From positions 62,001 to 126,000 of the forward strand of contig CAWEBQ010000005.1 of the NCBI GenBank assembly GCA_963807385.1: 64,000 bases of DNA, given 5' to 3'. The DNA is from JBDTSW01 sp963807385. GTDB taxonomy: Bacteria > Actinomycetota > Thermoleophilia > Solirubrobacterales > 70-9. The translations under genes were made by a program, and so were the position numbers. Positions 46,323 through 55,034 of this stretch are shown here, one piece after another. How positions within the stretch are numbered: the stretch's first letter is position 1; the number at the start of each line of letters is the position of its first letter. Below the pieces are notes generated by a model, which worked only from the letters and a program-made list of their open reading frames with translations, did no database searches and had not been told where the DNA came from.

Positions 46323-46699
46323 GCGAGGCGCCCGGGCGCATCGTCGGCGTCGGGGGCGTCTTCCGCCGCGCGAAGGACCCGGACGCTCTGCGCGCCTTCT
46401 ACGCCGAGCGGCTCGGCCTGCCGGTCCACGACGGGACCGGGATGCTCCGCGACGAGGGCGGCATGACCGTCGTCGGGTTCTTCGATGCGGACACCGAGTA
46501 CTTCGGGCCTGCCGGCCAGGAGTCGATGTTCAACTTCCGCGTCGACGACCTCGACGCCCTGCTGGCCCGCCTGCGCGCCGGTGGAGCCGAGGTCGACGAG
46601 GAGCAGGGGATCGAGGAGATGGACGGCATCGGCCGCTTCGCCTGGCTGACCGACCCGGACGGCAACCGCGTCGAGCTCTGGGAGCCCGAATCCCGGTAA
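46319..46699 (+). CDS. VOC superfamily (glyoxalase-like) protein
   Basis: 126 residues from ATG 46319 overlapping the previous stop. RAFYAERLGLPVHDG, FNFRVDDLDALLARLRAGG and TDPDGNRVELWEP are the standard glyoxalase/bleomycin-resistance motifs, the last with the metal-binding Glu. An activity such as glyoxalase or small-molecule resistance cannot be chosen. Co-transcribed with the hemolysin III-like gene. Confidence 0.85.
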   Translation: MSEAPGRIVGVGGVFRRAKDPDALRAFYAERLGLPVHDGTGMLRDEGGMTVVGFFDADTEYFGPAGQESMFNFRVDDLDALLARLRAGGAEVDEEQGIEEMDGIGRFAWLTDPDGNRVELWEPESR

Positions 46700-46750
46700 G
46701 CGTCCTGGATAGCCGGGGCGGTGTCCCGGTAGGACAGGACACTTCCTGGG

Positions 46751-47329
46751 TTAGGCGGCCGCGAGGGCCGGCTGGGGCACCTCGACGGCCTCGGCCGGCT
46801 GCGCGGCCTCGACCAGCTCTTCGAGAATCTCCCTCATCGCATCTTGGACGGCTTCCTCCCGCAGGGAGCCGTCTGAACTGAACGCCTCCGCGGCGTAGGC
46901 AACCGGCAGCTCCTCATCCACCACCCGCGCATGGAGCGCCCCCAGCACCCGCCGCAGATCGGCCTGAGCCCAGACCGCGCCGAACGAGCCCGTGCTCGCG
47001 CCCACCACCGCCACGGACTTCCCGCTCAGCGGGTTCCCGGCGACAGGCCGCGAGACCCAGTCGATCGCGTTCTTGAGCTGGCCCGGGATCGAGTGGTTGT
47101 ACTCGGGGGTCGCGAAGAGCACCGCGTCGGCCTCGGCCAGCGCGCGCTTGAGCTCGACGACGGACTCGGGCGGCGTGGCCTCCGCGTCCTCGGAGAACGG
47201 CGGGATGTCGGCGAGCCCATCCCAGATCACCAGCTCCGCCGCGGGCGGCAGCAGCTCCGAAGCCGCCCGCAGCAGGCCGGTGTTGTGGGACTCCCGGCGG
47301 AGGGAGCCGGAGATGCCCAGGAGCTTCAT
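46751..47329 (-). CDS. NADPH-dependent FMN reductase
   Basis: 192 residues. The flavodoxin-like FMN-binding loop GISGSLRRESHNTGLL at the N-terminus and ATPEYNHSIPGQLKNAIDWV (about 95-114) define the NADPH:FMN/quinone reductase family (chromate reductase, ArsH-like). Probably reduces quinones or azo/chromate compounds with FMN. Four bases separate it from the yceI-like gene upstream on the same strand, suggesting one transcript under the MarR-controlled promoter. Confidence 0.87.
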   Translation of the reverse strand: MKLLGISGSLRRESHNTGLLRAASELLPPAAELVIWDGLADIPPFSEDAEATPPESVVELKRALAEADAVLFATPEYNHSIPGQLKNAIDWVSRPVAGNPLSGKSVAVVGASTGSFGAVWAQADLRRVLGALHARVVDEELPVAYAAEAFSSDGSLREEAVQDAMREILEELVEAAQPAEAVEVPQPALAAA

Positions 47330-47333
47330 GGCC

Positions 47334-47888
47334 CTACGCCTCCTCGGGGACCAGCTCGAGGTTGACCACGAGCTTCACGTCGTTGCCAAGGGCGAATCCG
47401 CCCTTCGGCAGTGCCGCGTTCCAGTCGATGCCGTACTCGCGGCGATCGACAGTCGTCTCCAGCGCGAAACCGATCCGCTCGCCGCCGCCCATGTCGGCCT
47501 CGACGCGTTCGAAGCGGCCCGTCGCCTCGATCGGCCTCGTGATCCCGCGAATGGTGAGCTCACCGTCGAGGGTCACGTCCCCATCCTCGGCCACGCGGAC
47601 GGCGTCGGAGGCGAATTCGATTCGGGGGCTGCTCTCCGCGTCGAAGAAGTCCGGGCTCTGAAGGTGCCCGGCGAGGTTCTCGTCGCGCACGTCGATGCTC
47701 GCCACCTCGGCGGAGCCGGCAAGCCGCGTCGCCCCGTTGCGGTTGTCGAGAGTGGCGTCGTACTCGCGGAACGATCCGCGGAACGTGGAGATCATGTGCT
47801 TGACCTCGAAGCCGACGGTGGAATGAACCGGGTCGATCCGGAACACGCCGGCCGGGATCGCGGTCTGGATGGTGGTCGCTGTGCTCAT
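47334..47888 (-). CDS. YceI-family lipid-binding-like protein
   Basis: 184 residues from ATG 47888. FRIDPVHSTVGFEVKHMIST at the N-terminus, GELTIRGITRPIEATGRF and RREYGIDWNAALPKGGFALG are the YceI beta-barrel motifs; the family binds polyisoprenoid-type lipids. No signal peptide is visible, so it is probably cytoplasmic here. It is followed by the FMN reductase and is divergent from a MarR regulator, a common pairing in actinobacteria. Confidence 0.88.
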   Translation of the reverse strand: MSTATTIQTAIPAGVFRIDPVHSTVGFEVKHMISTFRGSFREYDATLDNRNGATRLAGSAEVASIDVRDENLAGHLQSPDFFDAESSPRIEFASDAVRVAEDGDVTLDGELTIRGITRPIEATGRFERVEADMGGGERIGFALETTVDRREYGIDWNAALPKGGFALGNDVKLVVNLELVPEEA

Positions 47889-47905
47889 GTTTCCGCTCCT
47901 GTTGA

Positions 47906-47964
47906 TTGACGTGGAAATGATTGACACGGAAAGCAGGCTAGCAGGAAAGCGCTTGACAAGGAAA
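47906..47964. promoter_or_regulatory. Three TTGACNNGGAAA direct repeats in the yceI/marR intergenic region
   Basis: TTGACgtGGAAA (47906-47917), TTGACacGGAAA (47921-47932) and TTGACaaGGAAA (47953-47964) share ten of twelve positions. The third overlaps a good -35 box (TTGACA) with GATACC 17 bases downstream as -10 for marR. A MarR protein bound here would block its own promoter and probably that of the divergent yceI-FMN reductase operon. Confidence 0.6.
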
Positions 47965-47989
47965 CTATTTAATCGGATACCATCTGCTC

Positions 47990-48472
47990 ATGGCCCTCTC
48001 GGAAAAGCACCTCGACGCCTGGCGCGCAGTCGTCACCAGTCACGCAGCGGTGACCGAGAGGGTCGGCAAGGCCTTCGCGGCACAGGATCTGCCACCGCTC
48101 TCCTGGTTCGAGCTTCTGTGGGCGATCGACAAGAGCCCAACCGGCCGCCCGCGGATGAGCGATCTGGCCGAGTACCTAACGCTCAGCCGCGGTGGCATCA
48201 CCAAGCTCGTCGACCGGCTCACGGATGCCGGGTACATCGAGCGCGTCTCCTGCGCCGAGGACCGGCGGAGCCTCCAAGCCGAGCTCACCCCCGCGGGCGA
48301 GCGCATGCTCGAGGAGATGCGCGAGGTCTACACCGCCGAGCTCGCGCGGCACTTCTCCAACATCACTGCGACGGAGGCGGAGCTCATCACCGAGGCGCTC
48401 GCGCGGGCCACCCAGAGCACCTGCGATGCCGAGTCAGCCGACGGCGGCGAGCCTCACGTCGAGGCCGCCTGA
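47990..48472 (+). CDS. MarR-family transcriptional regulator
   Basis: 160 residues from ATG 47990. The winged HTH is RMSDLAEYLTLSRGGITKLV and RLTDAGYIERVSCAEDRRSL, ending in the Asp-x-Arg wing typical of MarR. Dimerisation helices flank it. Likely represses the divergent yceI-FMN reductase genes in response to a phenolic or oxidative signal; one Cys in the wing (SCAEDRR) and one near the C-terminus could sense oxidation, but this is inferred. Confidence 0.87.
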   Translation: MALSEKHLDAWRAVVTSHAAVTERVGKAFAAQDLPPLSWFELLWAIDKSPTGRPRMSDLAEYLTLSRGGITKLVDRLTDAGYIERVSCAEDRRSLQAELTPAGERMLEEMREVYTAELARHFSNITATEAELITEALARATQSTCDAESADGGEPHVEAA

Positions 48473-48474
48473 CG

Positions 48475-49221
48475 CTAGCCCGCGTGGGCGGCGGCGTGGC
48501 TTACCTTCGCCGCCTCGATCAGCGCCAGCACCTCGGACTCGCGCCCCTCGCGGACAAGCTCGACCGGGTCGGTGTCGCCGTTTACGATCCCCTCGAAGAA
48601 CTCCTTGCGGTCGTGGTAGGTCGGCAGGTTGCCCTTCGCCCAGCCGCGCGCGTCGTTCAGCATGATCGCGAGGCGCGCGTAGGGCTCGCCGAAGCCCTCG
48701 GCGATCTCCCGCTTCATCCGTTTCGCGAGGGCCGGCGAAGCCCCGGCGGTGGAGATCGCGATCGCCAGGGGACCGGTGCGAACGATCGCGGGCAGGATGA
48801 AGTTGCACAGCGGCGGGACGTCGACGACGTTGACGAGCATCGCCCGGCGCTCGGCTGCCTCGTAGACGGAAACGTTGACGTCGGTGTCGTTGGTCGCCGC
48901 GATCGCCATGAACTTGCCCTCGAGGTCCGCGTCGGTATAGGCGCGTTGCTCCCACGCGATCGTGCCCTCGCCCGCGAGCTCGCGCAGCCCCTCGACCGCG
49001 TCAGGGGCAATCAGCGTCACGTCCGCGTCGCAGGCCAGAAGGCCCTCGACCTTCTCGAGCCCGATCTCGCCACCGCCGACCACGAGGCAGTTGCGCCCGG
49101 ACAGGCGCAGGCAGGCGATGTAGAGGGGGGTGTCGAGCATCCCCTGTACGCATGACTGGTCGCAGATCCCCTTGCGGAGCTGGCAGACGCACTCTTTACC
49201 CGCGAAGGCCTGGGCCGGCAT
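48475..49221 (-). CDS. Precorrin-2 dehydrogenase / siroheme synthase N-terminal domain protein
   Basis: 248 residues. From about residue 29, LDTPLYIACLRLSGRNCLVVGGGEIGLEKVEGLL is the NAD-binding domain of CysG/Met8 (precorrin-2 oxidation to sirohydrochlorin, and often ferrochelation), followed by the CysG dimerisation domain (STAGASPALAKRMKREI). The methyltransferase domain of full CysG is absent. The N-terminal 28 residues contain C-x-C-x6-C-x3-C (KECVCQLRKGICDQSC), unusual for the family; if it is not translated, the start would be ATG near 49137. Confidence 0.85.
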   Translation of the reverse strand: MPAQAFAGKECVCQLRKGICDQSCVQGMLDTPLYIACLRLSGRNCLVVGGGEIGLEKVEGLLACDADVTLIAPDAVEGLRELAGEGTIAWEQRAYTDADLEGKFMAIAATNDTDVNVSVYEAAERRAMLVNVVDVPPLCNFILPAIVRTGPLAIAISTAGASPALAKRMKREIAEGFGEPYARLAIMLNDARGWAKGNLPTYHDRKEFFEGIVNGDTDPVELVREGRESEVLALIEAAKVSHAAAHAG

Positions 49222-49232
49222 CGCCCCAGAGG

Positions 49233-49718
49233 TTAGAGCGCGCCGCTCGTCCGCTGGGCGCCCCGCGGCGCCCCGGGATCGAACCGCCGCTTGAAGGTGA
49301 ACGCGCTAGGCGTCGGACCGTCGCGGCGCAGCATGTCCAGGCGCTCGGCCGCCTCAGCCACCGCCGGCCGGTGCCCGGCCGGCACCCACCAGAGGCACAT
49401 GAACAGCTTCATGTGCTCAAACCACTCACGCCGCCGGCGCATCACCGCAAGGTGGTCGCTCGCGTAGACGAACTCCCAGAGGGCGTCGATCGAGCTCCAC
49501 ACGGACAGGTTCACGATCAGCGAGTCGTCGCCGGGGATCGTGAGCGCCGTGGCGTTTCCGGTGTCGTCCTGGAGGCGCCAGACGAAGCCGGGGGCCGCGT
49601 CGGCGATCGCGTTTACGGGCTCCAGGTTGGCCGCGAACTCGGCCAGCTGCGGCGAGTCGATCGGCGCCTTCGGTCTCGCGACGTTCACCTGGGCGATGTG
49701 AAATGAGGGCTCCGCCAC
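49233..49718 (-). CDS. DUF3291-family protein
   Basis: 161 residues from GTG 49718. The sequence FHIAQVNVARPKAPIDSPQL, GFVWRLQDDTGNATAL, NLSVWSSIDALWEFVY and LFMCLWWVPAGHRPAVAEA matches the DUF3291 pattern, a ferredoxin-fold dimeric alpha-beta barrel related to antibiotic biosynthesis monooxygenase-like domains. No cofactor or function known. Separate from the siroheme gene by 11 bases. Confidence 0.75.
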   Translation of the reverse strand: MAEPSFHIAQVNVARPKAPIDSPQLAEFAANLEPVNAIADAAPGFVWRLQDDTGNATALTIPGDDSLIVNLSVWSSIDALWEFVYASDHLAVMRRRREWFEHMKLFMCLWWVPAGHRPAVAEAAERLDMLRRDGPTPSAFTFKRRFDPGAPRGAQRTSGAL

Positions 49719-49861
49719 GGGACGAAACCTAGCGCCGGCCGACCGCACCGAATATAGGGCGAGCAAGCAGGGGAGCGCCGGTGGCCGGAGAATCGGCCCC
49801 TTCGGGGCCGCCAGCCAGCCTCCGGGTGCCACCGAGGCCGCTTGCTATTTTCGCCGCCCTG

Positions 49862-52217
49862 ATGCGACTGATCATCACCGAGAAGAACAACTCCGCCAAG
49901 AAGATCTCCGAGATCCTCTCCGGCGGCTCCGCCAAGGACGGAGCGTCATACAGGACGCCCTACTACGAGTGGAGCGATGCCGAGGGCGATCACGTCGCCA
50001 TCGGCCTCAAGGGCCACGTGGTGAGCCCGGCGTTCCCGGACGGCTTCTCCAACTGGCAGGAGACGGACCTGCATGAGCTGATCGACGCCAAGCTGACCAA
50101 GGAGGCGACCGACAAGAACGTCGTCAAGGCGGTTCGCAAGGTGGCCAAGGAGGCCGACTCGGTCGTGATCGCGACCGACTACGACCGCGAGGGCGAGCTG
50201 ATCGGCCTCGAGGCACTCGAGCAGGCGGTCGACTCGAATCCCAAGGTTGCGGGCGATCCCAAGGGCGAAGACGGCGGCCACCGTGCTGGCGACGGAGCCA
50301 CGGGTCCTGCGCGCTCGCTACTCGGCGCTGACGAAGGATGAGATCGAGCGCGCCTTCTCCGATCTGGACGACCTCTCCTACGACCTCGCCTACGCCGGTG
50401 CCGCCCGGCAGGACATCGATTTGATCTGGGGCGCCACCCTCACCCGGGCCGTCTCGCTGGCGACCCGCCGGTTCGGCTCCAACTTCCTCTCCGTGGGGAG
50501 GGTGCAGAGCCCGACCCTCGCCCTGATCGTCGAGCGCGAGCTCGAGCGCCGCGCTCACGTTGCCAAGCCCTTCTGGGAGGTCTTCGCGAACTTCGCCCAC
50601 CCCGACGGAGCATTCGAGGCCCATCACGCCACCGACAAGTTCTGGGAGAAGGCCGAGGCCGACGCGGCCATCGCGGGCACGAGCAGTCCAGCGGTCGTGA
50701 CCAAGGTGGCATCCCGCAAGAACACGCGCAAGCCGCCCACGCCGCTCAACACCACCGCCTTTACCACCGACGCCTCGAGCCGCTTGGGCATCACCCCGGC
50801 CGCGGCGATGCGGATCGCCGAGGACCTCTACATGGACGGGTTCATCTCCTACCCGCGCACCGACAACACCGTCTACCCGCCGTCGCTCAACACCCGCGAG
50901 CTCGTCGCCTCGCTCGTGCGCATCTCCGACTTCAACGCTGCGGCGCCACTCCTCGAGCAGGGGACGCTCACCGCCACCCGGGGCAAGAAGGAGACCACCG
51001 ACCACCCGCCGATATACCCGACGCAGGCGATCTACCCGAACGCGCTCGAGGGGCCGAAGCGCCGTGTCTACGAGCTGGTCGTCCGCCGCTTCCTCGCCAC
51101 CTTCTCGGAGCCGATGATCACCGAGTCCACACGCGCCGACATCAAGGCCGGCTCCGAGGACTACTTCGTCCGGGGCTCGGTCGTGGTGGACCCCGGCTTC
51201 GCCCGCATCTACACCTACGCGCGCAGCTCCGACGACGAGATCCCGAAGCTCACCGAGGGCCAGGAGCTGGCGCTCGACGGCGAGCCCTGGATCGTCGACA
51301 AGGAGACCCAGCCGCCCTCGCGGATCAGCCAGGGCAAGCTGATCGAGCTGATGGAGGAGCGCGGCCTCGGCACCAAGGCGACGCGGGCCGACATCATCCA
51401 GAAGCTCTACGACCGCGGCTACGTGTTCTCGAACCCGCCCGAGCCGTCGGAGACCGGGATCGCCATGTACAAGGCGTTCCACGAGTACGTCCCGAAGATG
51501 GCCACGCCGGAGATGACGGCCGAGCTGGAGTCCGACATGGACGAGATCGCCGCGGGGAAGATCTCCAAGGACAAGGTGCTCGAGATCAGCCGCGAGATGC
51601 TGCACTCGACGACGGCCGCCCTGCAGGACCGAAGCGAGGACCTCGCCAAGGAGATCTGGGCGGGCATGGACGAGGACAAGTTCCTCGGCCCGTGCAGGGT
51701 CTGCGCGGATGCGGGCCGCAAGCGCGAGGACGGCAGCCCGAACCGGCTGCGGATCATTCAGCTCAAGGGCGGCAAGCGGATGTACGGCTGCGAGGGCTGG
51801 ATCCGGCCCCCCGAGGGGTCCGACCCGAAGAACCCGCCCCCGAACCCCGACTCCTGCCCCGTCAGCGGCCCGCTGCCGGGCCGCGGCTACGAGCTGTGGC
51901 GCCTCGAGGAGCGCTGCTCGGTCTGCGAGGAGCGCCCGCGCCTGACCGTCAAGGGGTTCCGCGGGCGGCCCTGGAAGCTGTGCCTGAACGACGACTGCCC
52001 GACGATGGTCGAGATGCGCGAGAAGCGCGCGGAGCGCGAGGCGGCCAAGAAGGCGCGCGAGGACGCCAAGGCCGGCGACGAGAAGCCCGCGGCAGACGGC
52101 GACGGCGACGCCAAGAAGGCCCCCGCGAAGCGCGCGGGCGCCAAGGGCGGTCGCCGCCGGAAGCCCTCCCCGCAGACCGCGCGCACCAAGAAGGCCGGCA
52201 CCCGCCGCCCCAAGTAG
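49862..52217 (+). pseudogene. topA: DNA topoisomerase I (type IA), interrupted by a frameshift
   Basis: Relaxes negative supercoils; cytosolic. The ATG at 49862 opens the Toprim domain (LIITEKNNSAKKISEIL, then ATDYDREGELIG with the acidic metal site). After about 50245 the frame changes: the remainder reads YSALTKDEIERAF, GFISYPRTDNTVYP (catalytic Tyr), GLGTKATRADII, two zinc-finger-like CxxC segments and a Lys/Arg/Ala-rich tail. Removing one T from GGTTGC at about 50245-50249 joins the two parts. This is the only topoisomerase I gene in the window and should be essential, so a sequencing error is likely. Confidence 0.9.
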
Positions 52218-52240
52218 CGCCCCCGTCGCGACTTCTCCGG

Positions 52241-52276
52241 GTTGTGCTGCCATGAGCGGTACAACCCCGCAAAGTC
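52241..52276. repeat. 36-bp direct repeat, left copy, downstream of the nuclease-like gene
   Basis: These 36 bases are identical to 53165-53200. The copy overlaps the last bases of the nuclease-like gene's stop codon (52275-52277) and lies 23 bases after the topA stop. Together with the preceding TCTCCGG it forms the full palindromic element also seen at 13083-13121 (arms GGGTTGT/ACAACCC). Confidence 0.9.
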
Positions 52277-53177
52277 AGCGTCGGCCGTCCAGGGTCCGGA
52301 TCAGGCGCTCGGTCGCCTGCGCGCTCCCAGGGCCGAGGTCATCCCAGGTCCACGAGAGGACGGTGAAGCCGCGGGCGACGAGGTCCGCGGTGCGCCGGCG
52401 GTCCTCGACGAACCGCTTCGGAGTGGCGTGATAGCGGTAGCCGTCGACCTCGACGACGACTCGCTCGGCCCGGAACAGGAAGTCGACGCGCCAGGGGCCG
52501 ATCCCGATGTTGGTCTCGGGCTCGAGGCCATGACCGCGCATCAGCCCGAGCGCCCTTCGCTCTGCCTCCGAACGCGTGACTCGCGGTCCCTCCTCTGCTG
52601 CGAGGAGCCGGCTCAGCGCGGCTGCGCCGCGTCGCTGCGGGTGGCGCCGTAGGGTCGCCCCCAGCTCGGCCTCCCTCACCAGCCGAAGAACCCTCGCCTC
52701 GTTGAGGGCCCCCGCGAGCCGGCTTCTGCTCAGCGCGCCGGCAAGGTCGAGGAGGGTCAACGAGGGTGAGGTGAGCGGCAGATTCATTTTCCGCCGCCGC
52801 TCGCTCGGATGCAGGGCCGTGACAGAGAAGGTTTGAACACCGCGTAGCGGCCCGTGCTTGCGACGCTCCGTCGTCACATGGACCGGGCCGCCGGGAACCG
52901 GCAGGCCCCAGATCCGCCCGGCGGTCGCGTGGCTGAGAAGCGCATCCGGGCCACAGGCCAGCACGGCCGCCCACTCCATGCTCAGGGGCCGCCCGCGCGC
53001 GGCGGCGGCGATATAGACGCCGCGATGGATCGGGACCAGGACGCCCCACTCGATCCGCGTCTGGACCTGACTCCGGGAGAGACCGACCTCCAGGAGTTGC
53101 CTCCGCGACACCGCGCCGGCCTGCCGCGCGGCGATCCTCGCGATCAACGCGTCGACATGTTCGCGTTGTGCTGCCAT
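52275..53177 (-). CDS. AbiEi-like HTH plus DUF559 (Vsr/restriction-endonuclease-like) protein
   Basis: 300 residues from ATG 53177. The N-terminal part (VSRRQLLEVGLSRSQVQTRI and GVYIAAA...) is the winged-helix domain of AbiEi-type antitoxin-like proteins. The C-terminal part GIGPWRVDFLFRAERVVVEV followed by DGYRYH, RRRTADLVARGFTVLSWTWD is DUF559, related to Vsr endonuclease, with Asp and Glu in catalytic positions. The start codon lies inside the right 36-bp repeat and the stop touches the left one, so the repeats exactly delimit the gene. It separates topA from tmk and may be a small mobile gene. Confidence 0.8.
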   Translation of the reverse strand: MAAQREHVDALIARIAARQAGAVSRRQLLEVGLSRSQVQTRIEWGVLVPIHRGVYIAAAARGRPLSMEWAAVLACGPDALLSHATAGRIWGLPVPGGPVHVTTERRKHGPLRGVQTFSVTALHPSERRRKMNLPLTSPSLTLLDLAGALSRSRLAGALNEARVLRLVREAELGATLRRHPQRRGAAALSRLLAAEEGPRVTRSEAERRALGLMRGHGLEPETNIGIGPWRVDFLFRAERVVVEVDGYRYHATPKRFVEDRRRTADLVARGFTVLSWTWDDLGPGSAQATERLIRTLDGRR

Positions 53178-53200
53178 GAGCGGTACAACCCCGCAAAGTC
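53165..53200. repeat. 36-bp direct repeat, right copy, containing the nuclease-like gene's start codon
   Basis: Identical to 52241-52276. On the minus strand it supplies the upstream region, the ATG (53177-53175) and the first four codons of the nuclease-like gene; the ATG lies in the loop of GTTGT/ACAAC arms. The unit bounded by the two repeats is 924 bases. The copy lies 35 bases before tmk. Confidence 0.9.
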
Positions 53201-53235
53201 GGGGCGTGACCCCGGGCCTCGCTAGGTTGGGGCGC

Positions 53236-53862
53236 ATGTTCATCACGCTCGAGGGGATCGACCGCTCAGGCAAGAGCACCCAGGCCGCGTTGCTCGCCGA
53301 GTCGCTCGGCGAGGCGTCGCTCCTGCTGCGCGAGCCGGGGGGGACCGAGATGGGCGAGCGGGCGCGGAGGATGCTGAAGGACCCCGACCTCGAGCTCGAC
53401 CCCGTGGCGGAGCTGCTCCTCTTCTGCGCTGCCCGAGCCGAGCTCTGCGCGCGGGTGATCGGGCCGGCGCTCGCCTCCGGATCAGACGTCGTCTGCGACC
53501 GGTTCGTCGACTCGACGGCCGCCTACCAGGGCGCCGGGCGGGGGCTCGGGATCGAGCTCGTAGAGGGGCTGAACGCGATCGCGGTGGGGGAGTGCGTGCC
53601 CGACCTCACGGTGCTGCTGCGGGTGGATCCCGGCGAGGCCGAGCGCCGGGGCCAGCTGAGGCTCGAGGGTGGGGGTGAGGACGGGGCGGACCGCTTCGAG
53701 GCCGAGGGAATCGATCTTCAGCAGCGCGTTGCCGAGGCCTACGAGGAGCTTGCCTCGCGACACCGCGACCGGATCGTGGTGGTCGATGCCGAGGGCGAGC
53801 CGCCCGAGGTCCACGGGCGCATCATGGAAGCGGTCAGCGGGCGCCTGGGCCGGGTCGCATGA
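53236..53862 (+). CDS. tmk: Thymidylate kinase
   Basis: 208 residues from ATG 53236. Converts dTMP to dTDP. The P-loop is FITLEGIDRSGKST (about 2-15), the DRF motif is in CDRFVDSTAAYQGAGRG (about 95-111), and the LID follows DPGEAERRGQ. It supplies the nucleotide made by ThyX. The Arg in the P-loop is the type I arrangement. It overlaps holB by ATGA. Confidence 0.96.
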   Translation: MFITLEGIDRSGKSTQAALLAESLGEASLLLREPGGTEMGERARRMLKDPDLELDPVAELLLFCAARAELCARVIGPALASGSDVVCDRFVDSTAAYQGAGRGLGIELVEGLNAIAVGECVPDLTVLLRVDPGEAERRGQLRLEGGGEDGADRFEAEGIDLQQRVAEAYEELASRHRDRIVVVDAEGEPPEVHGRIMEAVSGRLGRVA

Positions 53863-55013
53863 GCCGCGTCACCGCCGCCATTCCGGATGCGCTCGCCGCG
53901 GCCACCGCCAACCAGCCGGCGGCGCGCCTGGCGCTGGCATCCGCGCTGGACGCGCCGACGCACGCGTTTGTCCTGACAGGCCCCCCCGGGACGGGCAAGC
54001 GTGCCGCAGCCCGCGCCTTCTCCGCCGAGCTTTTGGCGGAGGGCTCCCCGGATCCGGCGGAGGCCCGGCGACGAGCACTGGCCGATCCCTCGCCGCATCC
54101 CGACCTCGTGTGGCTCGAGCCGCCGGGTGCGCAGCATCTGGTCGAGACGGTCCGGGAGCGCATCATCGCCGCCGCCGCCTACCGCCCGTTCGAGGGCGAC
54201 CGCCGGGTGTTCGTGATCGCCGACGCGGAGGCGATGGCAGAGGAGAGCCAGAACGCGCTGCTCAAGACGCTCGAGGAGCCCGCGCCCTTCGCCCACCTGA
54301 TCCTGATCACCGCCGAGCCCGAGGCGCTTCTGGAGACCGTCCGCTCGCGTTGTCGCCCGGTTCGCTTCGCGCCGCTCGCCCCGGCGGTCGCGGCGGAGCT
54401 CCTCGCCGAGCGTGCGCCCGAGGCCTCCGCCGGTGAGCGGGCCGCCGCCGCACGCCTCGCGGGAGGGGACATCGCGAGAGCCGCCCGGCTCTGCTCCCCG
54501 TTCGGCCGTGAGCTCCGCGATGTGGTCGCGGCGAGCGCCCGGGCCGCCCGCGGAGCCGAGCTTGCCGATCGGCCGTGGGAGCGGCTGCTCGACGTCGCCG
54601 AGGAGGGCGGCAGCGAGGCGGGCGCCGCATCGCTCGACGCCGCGCGGGCGCTCGCCGAGGAAGCGGGCGAGTCCGAGGGACCCGCCGCGCGCCGGCGCGA
54701 GCGCGAGGCGGACGAGGCCGCCCGGCGTGCCACGCGCCGGGCTCGCACAGACACGCTCGACCTCGGCCTCGGCCTGCTCGCCGCGTGGCTGCGCGATCTG
54801 GCCGCGGTCGCCGACGGCGCTCCCGACCTGGTCCTGAACGCCGACCGGGGCGAGGCGCTCGCCGACGACGCCGAGGGGCTGGATGGCCGCCGCGCGCGCC
54901 GGGGAGCGGAGCTCGTGATGGCCACCCGGCGGCGCCTGACGGTGAACGTCAACGAGGAGCTGGCCCTGGAGGCCCTGTTGTATCGGCTCGAGGCGCTGCT
55001 GGCAACGGGTTAG
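53859..55013 (+). CDS. holB: DNA polymerase III subunit delta prime
   Basis: 384 residues. Clamp-loader subunit. The AAA+ region has FVLTGPPGTGKRAAARAF (Walker A), SCARR-like elements are reduced, and NALLKTLEEPAPFAHLILIT (sensor region) with TVRSRCRPVRFAPL (SRC motif) is typical of HolB/DnaX-like proteins. The C-terminal half is Ala/Arg-rich and helical. tmk-holB is a conserved pair in many bacteria, which supports the assignment. Confidence 0.9.
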   Translation: MSRVTAAIPDALAAATANQPAARLALASALDAPTHAFVLTGPPGTGKRAAARAFSAELLAEGSPDPAEARRRALADPSPHPDLVWLEPPGAQHLVETVRERIIAAAAYRPFEGDRRVFVIADAEAMAEESQNALLKTLEEPAPFAHLILITAEPEALLETVRSRCRPVRFAPLAPAVAAELLAERAPEASAGERAAAARLAGGDIARAARLCSPFGRELRDVVAASARAARGAELADRPWERLLDVAEEGGSEAGAASLDAARALAEEAGESEGPAARRREREADEAARRATRRARTDTLDLGLGLLAAWLRDLAAVADGAPDLVLNADRGEALADDAEGLDGRRARRGAELVMATRRRLTVNVNEELALEALLYRLEALLATG

Positions 55014-55034
55014 CCGGCTGCGAGAATCCCTCCC

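Noticed and set aside
50230..50300. Programmed frameshift in topA
   Set aside because: No slippery heptamer, no downstream hairpin tuned to it, and family members are in one frame. An indel is simpler.
52241..53200. CRISPR array or IS element around the nuclease-like gene
   Set aside because: Only two repeats, 888 bases apart, with a gene between them. No terminal inverted repeats, transposase DDE/Y1 motifs or short target duplications are visible.
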